Assembly: GCA_964467985.1 (NCBI GenBank)
Contig: CAYXTP010000001.1
Span: forward strand, 124,001-188,000
Length of the DNA stretch: 64,000 nucleotides
Direction of reading: 5' to 3'
Source: GCA-2720975 sp964467985
Lineage (GTDB): Bacteria; Planctomycetota; UBA1135; GCA-002686595
Shown here: piece by piece, positions 1 to 8,995 of the stretch
Layout of the letters: each line of letters opens with the position of its first letter
Position numbering within the stretch: position 1 is the stretch's first letter
Program-made: the position numbers and the translations under genes
Notes under the pieces: generated by a model
What the model saw: only the letters and a program-made list of their open reading frames with translations
What the model was told of the DNA's origin: nothing
Database searches by the model: none

Positions 1-2
1 TG

Positions 3-248
3 GACCGACGTGCGGACTACGCCTATTGCGACGGTCAGTCGTTCTCACAGCCGCTCGGGGCGCAGATCATCGTGAATTCGGGTGCGCCGCAGTCCATGGT
101 CTGGGTCGACGCTCCCGCAGGAGAGCCGGACTTCTTCATGGGCTGGATACGAGCCGTGGACCTGATGCTCTGGGACAACAGTGGAGACGTGGCGGTCTGG
201 GACGGTGACGGGCACACGGTCAAGTTCAGTCTGAAGGGCGTGTTCTAG
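3..248 (+). CDS. C-terminal end of an unknown protein (5' truncated by window edge)
   Basis: An open frame runs in from the left edge and stops at TAG 246-248, giving 81 visible residues. The visible part is rich in Asp, Gly and Trp, with WVDAP, FFMGWIRAVDLMLWDN and WDGDGHTVKFSLKGVF, which reads like the end of a secreted beta-rich domain. The next gene starts at a GTG whose first base is the last base of this stop codon (TAGTG), so the two are probably translationally coupled. No family is recognised and the true start lies outside the window. Confidence 0.6.
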   Translation, partial: DRRADYAYCDGQSFSQPLGAQIIVNSGAPQSMVWVDAPAGEPDFFMGWIRAVDLMLWDNSGDVAVWDGDGHTVKFSLKGVF

Positions 249-676
249 TGGGCTGGTTTGCTCACGCCCAGACCGTCGCTGTACTCGCCCTCGGTGGGGT
301 CAGCGGCTGCGAGGGGCCGGGTGGGTGCACTGCCGCAAGTACGCCCCGCATCACGCTGCGCTGCGGGGGTCCTGTGCAGCGCTCGCGCAGAACCGTGATT
401 CCCTGGTTTGAGCTGCGAACGGGCGTGGATCGGATGGTCGAGGGGCGTCTGGGTTGGTTCGACGACCACAACGGCGACGGGCAGTTCCAGGGGAGCGAGC
501 CTTACGAGCCAGCTCTAACGGCGAGCCCAGCAATCCCAACCCGGATGTGGCGTTCGGGTCGGCTCTATGTGCCCAAGAAGTTCCGCACTCCAGCACTGCT
601 GGCATGCGTGACCCTGGAATCCGGCATTTACCGCCAGCGAGTTCGTTTGATCTCAGGGCGCCTGCGCGAGGACTAG
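248..676 (+). CDS. Small secreted lipoprotein of unknown function
   Basis: This 142-residue protein has an N-terminal hydrophobic stretch ending in a lipobox-like LGGVSGC (Cys at about residue 21), so it is probably a lipoprotein. A DDHNGDGQFQGSE segment in the middle resembles an EF-hand/dockerin calcium loop. The GTG start overlaps the preceding stop by one base, and the downstream Lgt-like gene begins 3 nt after the stop, so all three look like one operon. The remainder matches no family I recognise. A lipoprotein directly ahead of an Lgt-like gene is suggestive but does not prove a functional link. Confidence 0.55.
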   Translation: MGWFAHAQTVAVLALGGVSGCEGPGGCTAASTPRITLRCGGPVQRSRRTVIPWFELRTGVDRMVEGRLGWFDDHNGDGQFQGSEPYEPALTASPAIPTRMWRSGRLYVPKKFRTPALLACVTLESGIYRQRVRLISGRLRED

Positions 677-679
677 CGC

Positions 680-1480
680 GTGCTGCAGCCGACCTTCCAG
701 CTTGGCCCAGTTGTGCTGAGCACCTTTGGCCTCTGGTGCGGCTTGAGCTTGATGGCCGTGGCTTGGGTAGGGAGGGTCGAATTCCACAGGCGTTCTATCG
801 CGCGCAAGCACTTGGCGATCTTCGTGATCGCCGTGACTCCCATAGCGGCGGCGGGTGCAAGTTTGGCCCATGCATTGGACTTCGGTGGCTGGTCGGTGTT
901 GAGCTACTGGTTCTACGCGCCCGCCGTGTATCCCGGCGCCTCATTCCTAGGGGGAGCTCTGCCTTGTTGGATGGCAGCCCTGGTGTACGCGCGGGTTGTT
1001 TTTGGACCCGCGACCCAGGCACGAGTCTTCCTCGATGCTCTGGCTCCGTTGATCCTGCTCACGTACGGGTTGGGCCGGGTGGGTTGCCACCTGGCCGGGC
1101 ACGGCACCTGTTGCGGCGGACAGACGGATGCTTGGTATGGAGTGTGCTATCCGCACACGGTGGGCTCAATGCTGCCTGTGATTCCCATGGCGCTGGTCGA
1201 AGCGGCACTCACACTGCTCCTGTTCTCCTGGTTGTGGAGAGGACGCGCTCGGCACTCATCGCCCGGGGCCGTATTTGCGTGGCACGTGATCTTGCTGGGT
1301 GCCGAACGACTGTGCGTCGAACCCTGGCGTCTCAACCCACGGCACGCCCTGGGTCTGACCCAGGCCCAGTGGATTTCCGCCCCGCTTGTGATCGTTGGTT
1401 GTGCCTGGTTGTGGTGGACTTCACGCGGCCGGACTGCCGCCGACCGCCCCGACGAGTCCCGATCCCTCGTCCACCGTTGA
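680..1480 (+). CDS. Divergent Lgt-like prolipoprotein diacylglyceryl transferase family protein
   Basis: This is a 266-residue polytopic membrane protein with about seven hydrophobic segments. Residues 129-142 (YGLGRVGCHLAGHG) line up with the Lgt signature around the essential Arg (Arg133 here). GAERLCVEPWR (207-217) matches the C-terminal R..vEp.R block of Lgt. Lgt moves diacylglycerol from phosphatidylglycerol onto the lipobox Cys. The Asn of the canonical GRxGNFxxGE motif is Cys136 here and the Glu is replaced, so this may be a paralogue with another substrate rather than the housekeeping enzyme. GTG start. The 3' end overlaps the convergent membrane-protein gene by 60 bp. Confidence 0.7.
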   Translation: MLQPTFQLGPVVLSTFGLWCGLSLMAVAWVGRVEFHRRSIARKHLAIFVIAVTPIAAAGASLAHALDFGGWSVLSYWFYAPAVYPGASFLGGALPCWMAALVYARVVFGPATQARVFLDALAPLILLTYGLGRVGCHLAGHGTCCGGQTDAWYGVCYPHTVGSMLPVIPMALVEAALTLLLFSWLWRGRARHSSPGAVFAWHVILLGAERLCVEPWRLNPRHALGLTQAQWISAPLVIVGCAWLWWTSRGRTAADRPDESRSLVHR

Positions 1481-2461
1481 GATGCCACCCAGCGTGAAGT
1501 AGGCCCTCGTCCAGAAGGCACTGCGGGCACAACCCATCGCTCCGTAGAGCAGGGCACTGAACAGGGCGATGGGCAACATGAACCACAAGCTGAATCCCTG
1601 GATCGCCGTCTCGCCCGTGGATGGTGCGGTCAGGTGTGCAATCGAAAAATCGAGCCCCGGAACGGCCAGCAGAATGGACAAGTGCAGGGTGACGGTCGTG
1701 AAGTAGAGGGCCATGTCGACGGCTGTGGCCCGAATCACCCGCACGGGACCTGCCTTGACAAGCCGCCAAGAGTGCTGGATGGCCGACCCCACCCCGCGTT
1801 GGTTGCGCACCAGACTCTGGAGGGCGAGTTGGAACAAGACCGACAGCATGAAGCTGTAGCCCATCAACAAGGCAACCAATCCGCCAGCCGCGAGAGTCCC
1901 GAGGAAGCGCAAACTGGAGAGATCCGTGCTGCCCACAAACAGCTGAATGGGGCCCACAAAGAGCACGGTCGCAATGAACATCATCAGGGGGAAGAGCAGC
2001 CACATTCCCAGACCCGCTAACGCAAAGCCCTTGCCGATCTTCCAGGACGAGCGCAGGGTCGGCATGCGTCGGTCCCCCCGCGCCTTGTCCCAATCGACCC
2101 TGGACGATAGGTGCGCCAATCCGGCTGCCAGGCGAAAGAGCACGAGCGCGAAGGGAACCAATGCGATGCTGGACACGGGCCCCAAACTCGCCACACGGTC
2201 AAACAGTGACTTCAGGAACTGGGTGTACTGCAGGTTCAGGCCCATCTTGCCCAGGATGGTCTGGCCGATGCCCGGCAGAGCCTTGTCCATCACAGGGGCG
2301 AAGACAATCACACCAAAAGTGCCACCGAGCACCACAGATTGATAGGCCAGCCCAGCAACCAAGAGCCAGGCGGGCCGCGCAACTCGGCGCACGCAAGCCA
2401 CCATGGTCTGCAGTGCAGAACGCAGATGGTCGAGGGCAAAGGCGTTGGAGGGTGCGTCCAT
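1421..2461 (-). CDS. Multi-pass inner-membrane protein, function unknown
   Basis: This 346-residue protein begins with a short soluble segment (MDAPSNAFALDHLRSALQTM) and has about six hydrophobic helices. The region around GVGSAIQHSWRLVKAGPVRV, a cytoplasmic loop containing A..hSWrLvk, resembles membrane domains of the DUF975 and glycerophosphodiesterase-associated type. That likeness is weak and I assign no function. The ATG start is clear. The last 60 bp overlap the 3' end of the opposite-strand Lgt-like gene, so the transcripts converge. The GT39-like gene upstream on the same strand ends 58 bp away, so the two may be cotranscribed. Confidence 0.6.
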   Translation of the reverse strand: MDAPSNAFALDHLRSALQTMVACVRRVARPAWLLVAGLAYQSVVLGGTFGVIVFAPVMDKALPGIGQTILGKMGLNLQYTQFLKSLFDRVASLGPVSSIALVPFALVLFRLAAGLAHLSSRVDWDKARGDRRMPTLRSSWKIGKGFALAGLGMWLLFPLMMFIATVLFVGPIQLFVGSTDLSSLRFLGTLAAGGLVALLMGYSFMLSVLFQLALQSLVRNQRGVGSAIQHSWRLVKAGPVRVIRATAVDMALYFTTVTLHLSILLAVPGLDFSIAHLTAPSTGETAIQGFSLWFMLPIALFSALLYGAMGCARSAFWTRAYFTLGGISTVDEGSGLVGAVGGSPAA

Positions 2462-2519
2462 GGGGGCGGCCGAAGCGTGCAGCAGAGCCTAGCAATTCTC
2501 AGCGCGTGCGGCGATCGAG

Positions 2520-4301
2520 CTACCTGCGCTCCATGACTGCGATTCCGAAGCGCGAGCTCACCATGGGGATGGCTCCGAAGACCTGCTTGCGTTCGTAAGT
2601 ATTCTCGATCCAGGTCCACAGGAGCTGGCCGTAGTCCTGGCCGAAGCGAGGCACTCCGTACTCGCTCGTGTCCTTGTGGACGATCGCGACGAAATCGGGG
2701 GGTTGATCTTGAAGCTCGGCGAGAATCGTCTCTTCGCCCCAGAGCAGCAATTCCGGTGGCATGAAATTGACATGACGCGTGGGCGTCCTGCGCCGGAGCA
2801 GGTAATTGAGCATGACTCCTTCGGGCAGGACGAGCAGCGTGTCATCGGGGCCCATGCGTTGTTCCAGGTCGGCGAGGGCGGCGGCCACTTCCTTACCGCG
2901 CCAGCGGACGTGCATCTCATCCGTGCCCGCCCCAACGGACACTTCGTCGTAAGCGCGCCAGTGAGCGGGTTGTCCGTGGTACCAGGCGTGCGAATCGTTC
3001 AGATGAAAGGCCAAGAACATGACCACTCCCCCCAAGCATGTGGCTTGAAAGAATTCGCCGGACTTGCCTCGGGAGGTCAACAGCCGCGGTAGTGTGCCCA
3101 CCAAGTAGGCGGCAAGCACAATCGCCGCGGGCAGGGCCAACACGAATCCGTAGTGCACCCATTGGGAGTTCAGAATCATCTTGCCGAGCAGCAGAAAGGC
3201 AAGCACGCAGAGGGCTAAGGCATCGGCTGCCCGTCGGTGCTCAACGGAGTCTGCACGAGCGAGTCTCAGCGTATTCCACTGGTGACCAATGATGCCGAGC
3301 ACGAGCAGGGGCAGGGCACTTGCGCAGCGAAGCCAACGACCCTCATTCAAGACCAGGCCGAGGATCAAAGCCCCAGAGAGTGCGCCCAAGGATAGAGCCG
3401 CTGGTGACCGCAGCGCCCCATCCGAGCGCCTTGCACAAAGGCTGTAGAGCAACCCGAACGAGGCTGAAGATCCCACTGCCCACAGTCCCATGCGGCGCAG
3501 GTTTCCCGCAATGTCATCGCTCCCCAGAATCGCCCGATAGAATGGCAGTTCGTACAGATCCGATTGGCCCACATGTATCCAGCTACCCGCCAAAGCGGAG
3601 GGCGCCAAATCAGATCCTAGCCGGTAGGTCAGGAAGCCCAAAGCCAGGGCAATCGGGATCAGGGTTCCCAATCCGAACAGCCATCGTCTGCCTGCGACAG
3701 GTGCGCCGAACAGGCGCACGGCGCAAGCTCCTGCCGCAGCGAAAGCCACCTCGGCCTTGGTGAGAAACACCAGACCAAGACAGGCTCCTGCGAGCAGCGT
3801 CTGCCTGCGCCGAGTGCCGTAGCTCAAGAGTGCCAGGGCGGACAACGACAGGACCAGCCCGTGCGTCAGTTCGTGAGAATAGGGCGTGACGAAGTTGTAG
3901 TTGCCGATGGGGGCGTGACGTGCGAAGGCGAAGGCACATAGGAACAGGGCGCCACTCGCCAGTGCCGCCAGGTTTCCCGCCCAGCGACGGACTCCAGCCG
4001 TGATGAGCTCCAGCGTCAGGAGCAGGAGAGCTAGGTTGACCACCACAATGGTGAGCAAGGATGTGCCCGCCAACTTGAACCACAGCGCGTTCCACCACGC
4101 CGACAGGGGTCCGTTGAACCAGGCCAGATCGCGGTGCAGAACGTCCCCTTGGGTCAAGCGCCAGGGCACGTACAGCTCGCGCCCGAAGTCCACCTGCACA
4201 TCCGGCCATTGGCGCCAGCTCCAAGTCGTCAGGAGCGCGGCGAGCACCCACAGGAACCAGCGCATCCGAGTCCAGCGGGTTCCTTCAGCGGCCTCGGACA
4301 T
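2520..4301 (-). CDS. GT39/PMT-like integral membrane glycosyltransferase, putative
   Basis: About 593 residues with roughly twelve transmembrane helices and a soluble C-terminal domain. Near the N terminus, VDFGRELYVPWRL followed by a WFNGPLSAWW segment fits the first periplasmic loop of dolichyl-phosphate-mannose/ArnT-type glycosyltransferases, where an acidic residue is catalytic and a 'Y...G.l..d..w..gP' pattern is usual. Such enzymes move a sugar from a polyprenyl-phosphate donor onto protein or lipid. I chose ATG 4301 because it overlaps the upstream gene's stop as TAATG, which implies coupling; a start at 4319 is possible. The acceptor and sugar cannot be read from the sequence. Confidence 0.6.
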   Translation of the reverse strand: MSEAAEGTRWTRMRWFLWVLAALLTTWSWRQWPDVQVDFGRELYVPWRLTQGDVLHRDLAWFNGPLSAWWNALWFKLAGTSLLTIVVVNLALLLLTLELITAGVRRWAGNLAALASGALFLCAFAFARHAPIGNYNFVTPYSHELTHGLVLSLSALALLSYGTRRRQTLLAGACLGLVFLTKAEVAFAAAGACAVRLFGAPVAGRRWLFGLGTLIPIALALGFLTYRLGSDLAPSALAGSWIHVGQSDLYELPFYRAILGSDDIAGNLRRMGLWAVGSSASFGLLYSLCARRSDGALRSPAALSLGALSGALILGLVLNEGRWLRCASALPLLVLGIIGHQWNTLRLARADSVEHRRAADALALCVLAFLLLGKMILNSQWVHYGFVLALPAAIVLAAYLVGTLPRLLTSRGKSGEFFQATCLGGVVMFLAFHLNDSHAWYHGQPAHWRAYDEVSVGAGTDEMHVRWRGKEVAAALADLEQRMGPDDTLLVLPEGVMLNYLLRRRTPTRHVNFMPPELLLWGEETILAELQDQPPDFVAIVHKDTSEYGVPRFGQDYGQLLWTWIENTYERKQVFGAIPMVSSRFGIAVMERR

Positions 4302-5776
4302 TATCGGGCACGCATCCACTGCAGCATGCGGACGCCCAATGTGCTCAAGGGCGCTGGCCCGGTGACCTGGATCATGTTGTGCAAGGGACCATCGTCAAAG
4401 TCCGGCCCCCAGCGCCGCTCGCAGCGTGTCCGAATCGTGATGAACTGCTCGAAACCAACGGGGGCGGCCAGTGCACTACTGGGATTCAGCAGCACATAGT
4501 CCACTGCACCCGAGGCGCTCACGGCGTCGAGTTGTGTGTTCTGGCGCAGGTAGCTCAAAGCCTCCTCCCGGCTCCACCCACTGGCGTGAATGCCCGTGTC
4601 CACAACCGAGAGGGCATAGGCGTTGAGCTGCCCCACGAGGTCGGGCAGCTCTGCACCTCGCGCGCTCTCGTAGAGTTCCAGACCCATCGACCAGGAAGGG
4701 AAGGGCGAGCTCGGGTGCACCGCCGTCAGCGGGTAGGTCTCATTTTCTTCAGCCAACCACGATTCTAGACTCGCCCCAGGCTCGACCTTTGCGAGCAGGG
4801 CTCGGATCTGGTCGTGAATGCGCACAACCTGGCCCCGATGAAGCCTGTGGAACTCGAGCGGAGGAGTCGTAACGGTCGTGGTTCGCAAGAGCAGGAACTT
4901 GTAGTAATCGCTGTCTTCCGAGCTCCCGGCTAGGGACCCCGTTGGTGCTTGCTCCACCATGGACACCAACCGGTTGGCCAGACCGTCGAGCCGTTCACCC
5001 AGCGCAACCTGCAGGATTTCCGCTCCGCGTGCCCGCCATTGAGCACGGTCGATTTCGGAAAGGCCAACTTCTTCGGTCAACCGTGTGGAAAGCAATCCCA
5101 ACCAGCCTGGCAGTTGAGTGTCCCGCGCGGTCTGGACACTGGCCAGCGCTCGCTTCACCCAGACGGCCGGGGGGAAGAATCCACGTCGTTCACGGACGAG
5201 CAGCTCACGCTCGAGTGCCGCGAGGAACTCGCCCCGCTCCTCCACGCGTTCAAACCAACCCTGAAGCAATGCTGGGTCTTCCAGTGACTGGTTGGCCTCC
5301 AATTCAACGGGGCGCGCGTCTCCCAAGAGCCAGTCTTCCCCAGGCAGTTCAGGGGCCTGGCTCCAGAGCAGGTCTCGTCCGCGCCAATCCATGGCTTCCA
5401 GTTCACGGGTCAGTCGTTCGCGCTCCGCCTCGAAGCGCACCCTCTGGCCGGGGCCTAGGGAGTTGGGTTGGAAGCCCGAACGAAGCCGGCGCAACTCACC
5501 AATTCGCTGGGATCGCTCCAATTGTACCCAGCGGGGATCGGCCGTAACCCACGACAGGCTGCGCCCCCCCTTGGCCCCCATGAGCATGTCCACCCGTGCA
5601 CGGTCCTCATTTGCCAGGCGGGCTTCCGCCAGGAAGGCGTCTAGAGCTTCGTCCTCACTTGTCGCGATCGACCCCGTGTAGCCCGCGCCGCCGGGTGCAC
5701 CGCACCCACCTAGGGCGAAGACGAGGCCTAGCGGGGCGAGGGACCGCAGGAAGTGCGGGGAGACTGTCTGGAGCAT
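4301..5776 (-). CDS. DUF885-family lipoprotein lacking the central HExxPGH segment
   Basis: This 491-residue protein starts with a lipoprotein signal (MLQTVSPHFLRSLAPL, lipobox ALGGC). The C-terminal third carries the DUF885 block VVDTGIHASGWSREEALSYL and the end block HNMIQVTGPAPLSTLG. DUF885 proteins are M32-like putative metallopeptidases whose metal helix is HEaxPGHhlQ, followed by an EGWalYaE helix. Here the sequence passes directly from PLEFHRLHRGQVVRIHDQI through a short linker to SMGLELYESARG, so the metal-binding segment is missing and EGW has become MGL. It may be a non-catalytic family member. ATG 5776 is preferred over GTG 5815 because it puts the signal peptide at the N terminus. 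Confidence 0.7.
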   Translation of the reverse strand: MLQTVSPHFLRSLAPLGLVFALGGCGAPGGAGYTGSIATSEDEALDAFLAEARLANEDRARVDMLMGAKGGRSLSWVTADPRWVQLERSQRIGELRRLRSGFQPNSLGPGQRVRFEAERERLTRELEAMDWRGRDLLWSQAPELPGEDWLLGDARPVELEANQSLEDPALLQGWFERVEERGEFLAALERELLVRERRGFFPPAVWVKRALASVQTARDTQLPGWLGLLSTRLTEEVGLSEIDRAQWRARGAEILQVALGERLDGLANRLVSMVEQAPTGSLAGSSEDSDYYKFLLLRTTTVTTPPLEFHRLHRGQVVRIHDQIRALLAKVEPGASLESWLAEENETYPLTAVHPSSPFPSWSMGLELYESARGAELPDLVGQLNAYALSVVDTGIHASGWSREEALSYLRQNTQLDAVSASGAVDYVLLNPSSALAAPVGFEQFITIRTRCERRWGPDFDDGPLHNMIQVTGPAPLSTLGVRMLQWMRAR

Positions 5777-5832
5777 GGATGGAGAAGTCGTGGCTGTTGT
5801 GCCTTCCGTGGGCACGCTATCCTACGGTTCCC

Positions 5833-6240
5833 ATGGGACAGTCTCCTAACTCGAACACCACCTCCCAAGACGTGCGCGTGGAGGCCGCGGCCCAGTTCAT
5901 GCCTGAACGGTCGGACCCGGATCGGCCCCACCATTTCTACGGCTACCGAATCCGCATCACCAATGAGGGTGAGGAGACAGTGCAGTTGCTTCGGCGCCGC
6001 TGGGAAATCCGAGACGCGAACAACCACACCGAAACCGTGAGTGGTGATGGGGTCATCGGCTACCAGCCGACGTTCTCACCGGGCATGAGCTTCGAGTACA
6101 CCAGCTACTGTCCGCTGCGGACCGAGTGGGGGACGATGGAAGGTTCCTATACCTTCAAGCGCGAGAACGGAGAGCACTTCGATGTGGAGGTAGGCCGCTT
6201 CTTCCTCGTGCCCAGCGCTGACAACGCTGGCGTGTTCTAG
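5833..6240 (+). CDS. apaG: ApaG domain protein
   Basis: This 135-residue protein matches ApaG over its whole length: YGYRIRITNEGEETVQLLRR, then the RRWEI strand, GVIGYQPTFSPGMSFEYTS, and a G.MEGSY block before the terminal strand FDVEVGRFFLVP. ApaG is a fibronectin-III-like beta-sandwich protein. In enterobacteria its locus is linked to cobalt resistance and Ap4A metabolism, but its biochemical role is unsettled. The ATG lies 57 bp from the start of the divergent DUF885 gene, and a TATCCT hexamer (5818-5823) sits 9 nt before it. There is no strong Shine-Dalgarno. It converges with the FG-GAP gene and ends 21 bp from it. Confidence 0.9.
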   Translation: MGQSPNSNTTSQDVRVEAAAQFMPERSDPDRPHHFYGYRIRITNEGEETVQLLRRRWEIRDANNHTETVSGDGVIGYQPTFSPGMSFEYTSYCPLRTEWGTMEGSYTFKRENGEHFDVEVGRFFLVPSADNAGVF

Positions 6241-6261
6241 TCGCTCTACTTCACGGACGAC

Positions 6262-8847
6262 TCAGTAACCCACCGTCGCGGACACCGCGTTGGATGCGGC
6301 GCGCCCCGCTGGCGTCCCTGACTCCGGGTACCAGACCTGTGCGTAGAGGCTCGAGCCACCGAAATAGTTGGCGGGCACTGTGATGGTCGTCTGCCAGGAG
6401 CCCGTGGAATCGGTTTGAATCGCCAGTACTGAATCGAGGGAGGGGACCTGCAGTCCTCCAGCCATCGACCGGCACTCCGCCTGTTGACCAACGATCAAAC
6501 TGGTGGCCTGGTTGGGAGGTGCACCCGAGAGGGAGAGCGTGATCTGGCCTCCGGGCACGATCGCGCCCGCACCTTGCAGGGAAGAGGGCCCGGAATTGCC
6601 CGGCAGTGCGTAGCCCAAATCCACCCACAGGGGGCCCGGATCGTCGGCGAAGCGCAGGGCCAGGTAGGCTTGGGTTCTGTCGGCTTGAGCACTCACCACG
6701 CCAGCCCCCGAGCATGGATTGGGATCACTGAAGGACAACCCACCGTTCACCGTGATCGGTCCGTTGACCACCGGGGCCATGATCGGCGTAGCGCGCAATT
6801 TGTCCACGCGCGCTACAACCCGATAGGTCCTCGAGGGTGCGAACAGCACACTGACCGGGTAGGCGTTGCGCGCATTGCGGATTTGGCGGTCCACGTTGAA
6901 CGTGCCCCCTGGGACAGCGAATGGGTTTTGAAGGTCGGTCACATCCCAGAAGACAATCTCGGCCTTGCCCATGCCGCAGGTCGGAGCACCGGGGCCGATG
7001 CGGCCGTCCAGAATCACCTCTTGAACCCGTAGCGGACTTGTACCCGTCGCGGTGTCAAAGTCCAGGCCGACATACCAATCGGAGGTTGGCGCGCTGGCTG
7101 GGGCAGCCAGTGGAGCGCTGTTGGTGGTTTGGACGAGGCCACCGGTTGTCGTCGTCAGGTCCGCCTGGGCACTCACGAGTGGCGGGAATTCACAGCCGTC
7201 AACCACAACAAGTCCGCTGCGATAGACCGTGATCTCACGATCGTCCAAGTCTGCGAGGGGAATACGTGCCAGCCTAGGGTTCACGTGGCGGTCGATGCGG
7301 CGCAGACCCACGAGCGGGTTCGAAGGCAGGTCCACGGAGATGCTGAAGAACAGGTCTTGGTCTGGGTCCGTGGGCACGGGATCCGCGGGCAATCCAAAGT
7401 GCGACGTGTACTCATTCTGGTTGACGTAGCCTCCCCCGCTCGTCACCAACTGCCGCCGCCTGTGTCCCGTTCCGTCTCCTTCTACTGCGATCTCCACGGT
7501 CGCCCCGTACTCATTGACTAGCCCATAGGGCACGTTCGTTGAGTCCATGACCACGCGCACGCGCACGAAACGCCGTTGATCGGCCGGCGTGAAATCGTCG
7601 TAGAGGCTGTTGTCGTAGAGGAACCCGTCGGTCGACCCAAAGGCCCCAATGCCCAGGTCGAGGTCGCCGTCCTTGTCCCAATCAGCCCATGAGTGGAGCT
7701 TGTTGGAGAGATTGCCCTGCGGAATTGAGTGGGTGGCCACGATGAACTTGCGCTGGCCCGTCTCCACAAACATGTTGCGCCGGAACACGGTCTGGGTCGT
7801 GATGTCGATGTCGCCGTCGTTATCCCAGTCAGCGTGCGAGACCCCCAAGCAGTCCTTACCGAAGTTCTGTTCGATCGTCTTGCTGTTTGTCAGGAAGTAC
7901 GTCCCGTCACCATTGCTCTCCATGATCCGAATCATCAAGTCAGAGCACCACGAGATGAGGATGTCGAAGTCACCATCGAGGTCATAGTCGAAGAAGAACA
8001 CGCCCTCATCCGTTGTGCTGCGGCTTGGAATTCCGCTGGCGGGAGTGCCCAAGGGCATGAACAGGGGCGCCCCAAGCGAGGAGCGATTTTGGTACAGCGT
8101 CCCGTTGCAGTAGAGGTCTAGGTCGCCGTCTCCGTCTACATCCGAAAACTCCGCACCCTCGGGGCGCGAAGTCCCCGGGTAGTTGTCCAGGCCCACCTCG
8201 CGGCTGCGTTCAAGGAATCGATGTTCTCCCCCCGGACCGGTGGGACCCATGTTCTGTAGAAAGAAGTTCCCCGGGCTCCCACTCATGGGGATCCACTGGG
8301 GATAGACCGGCACAAACAGGTCCGGATCTCCATCGAAGTCCACGTCTGCCCACAGGTTCGTTTCACCGTTGCCCCACGGGACTTCATCCACCACGCCTGG
8401 CCGCATGATGTCGACAAAGTTGGGGAGCGTCCCGGTGTTGCGCAGCAGCATCATCGGCTCCAGGAACGTCCCTCGCATCTCGGTGGCAATGTCGGGGAAC
8501 CCGTCCAGATTGAAGTCGCCAATGGCGCACCCGTAGCGCGACCCGGGCGGCAGCAAGTTCCGCCAGACCTCCCAATCCTGTCCCCCCAAGTTGTGCCACA
8601 GTTCCCCTGACCCACCCCCGAAGAAATCGACCCACCCATCGGCATCGAAGTCTCCAAAAGAAATGCCCCCCGAGCGCGTGATGTCGAGACCGTTGGGCCA
8701 GTTGTGATTGCGCCACAGGGTGACCTTGAGGTCCTGGGCCTCGGCCTCTGGGGCCCAGGTCAAGATCCCGGCCAGGGTGAAAGCCAGCCATCCCAGGCGG
8801 CGGGCGATGGGGCTGTTGGCTCCGTGGAGTGTTGAGTTCAGGTGCAT
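6262..8847 (-). CDS. Secreted seven-blade FG-GAP/VCBS repeat protein
   Basis: About 861 residues beginning with a Sec signal (ARRLGWLAFTLAGILTW, cleavage near EAEAQD). Seven calcium-loop repeats are visible, including DFDADGWVDFF, DFNLDGFPDIA, DVDGDGDLDLYC, DWDNDGDIDITT and DWDKDGDLDLGI; these are typical of integrin-like beta-propellers. A following block, GGGYVNQNEYTSHFGLPAD, resembles the ASPIC/UnbV domain. The C terminus holds beta-sandwich-like segments and ends with QVWYPESGTPAGRAASNAVS, a module also present in the protein encoded at 10779. It is probably extracellular or surface-bound with a binding role. ATG 8847 was chosen because it gives a proper signal peptide; a much longer frame upstream does not. 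Confidence 0.8.
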   Translation of the reverse strand: MHLNSTLHGANSPIARRLGWLAFTLAGILTWAPEAEAQDLKVTLWRNHNWPNGLDITRSGGISFGDFDADGWVDFFGGGSGELWHNLGGQDWEVWRNLLPPGSRYGCAIGDFNLDGFPDIATEMRGTFLEPMMLLRNTGTLPNFVDIMRPGVVDEVPWGNGETNLWADVDFDGDPDLFVPVYPQWIPMSGSPGNFFLQNMGPTGPGGEHRFLERSREVGLDNYPGTSRPEGAEFSDVDGDGDLDLYCNGTLYQNRSSLGAPLFMPLGTPASGIPSRSTTDEGVFFFDYDLDGDFDILISWCSDLMIRIMESNGDGTYFLTNSKTIEQNFGKDCLGVSHADWDNDGDIDITTQTVFRRNMFVETGQRKFIVATHSIPQGNLSNKLHSWADWDKDGDLDLGIGAFGSTDGFLYDNSLYDDFTPADQRRFVRVRVVMDSTNVPYGLVNEYGATVEIAVEGDGTGHRRRQLVTSGGGYVNQNEYTSHFGLPADPVPTDPDQDLFFSISVDLPSNPLVGLRRIDRHVNPRLARIPLADLDDREITVYRSGLVVVDGCEFPPLVSAQADLTTTTGGLVQTTNSAPLAAPASAPTSDWYVGLDFDTATGTSPLRVQEVILDGRIGPGAPTCGMGKAEIVFWDVTDLQNPFAVPGGTFNVDRQIRNARNAYPVSVLFAPSRTYRVVARVDKLRATPIMAPVVNGPITVNGGLSFSDPNPCSGAGVVSAQADRTQAYLALRFADDPGPLWVDLGYALPGNSGPSSLQGAGAIVPGGQITLSLSGAPPNQATSLIVGQQAECRSMAGGLQVPSLDSVLAIQTDSTGSWQTTITVPANYFGGSSLYAQVWYPESGTPAGRAASNAVSATVGY

Positions 8848-8930
8848 GGCGATCGCGATCTTGGACAAGGTGACCACCAGGCAATCTACCCTGATCATGT
8901 GGACCTGAGGACCTGCAATCCCCATGCAAA

Positions 8931-8964
8931 CGGGCCGCCCAGTGCCAGTGCACCGGGCGGCCCG
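8931..8964 (-). terminator. Hairpin downstream of the truncated groEL copy
   Basis: The inverted repeat CGGGCCGCCC (8931-8940) and GGGCGGCCCG (8955-8964) has a 14-nt loop. Read on the minus strand it is followed by TTTG, so it can act as an intrinsic terminator. The same hairpin, with one loop base changed, follows the intact groEL at 13942-13977, showing that it was duplicated with the gene. Confidence 0.7.
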
Positions 8965-8995
8965 CTGTTGCGTCCGCGATCTCGTGTTGAGAGAC

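Noticed and set aside
454..1497. 347-codon frame overlapping the lipoprotein and Lgt-like genes
   Set aside because: Composition is Arg- and Pro-rich without structure, and it conflicts with two better-supported genes.
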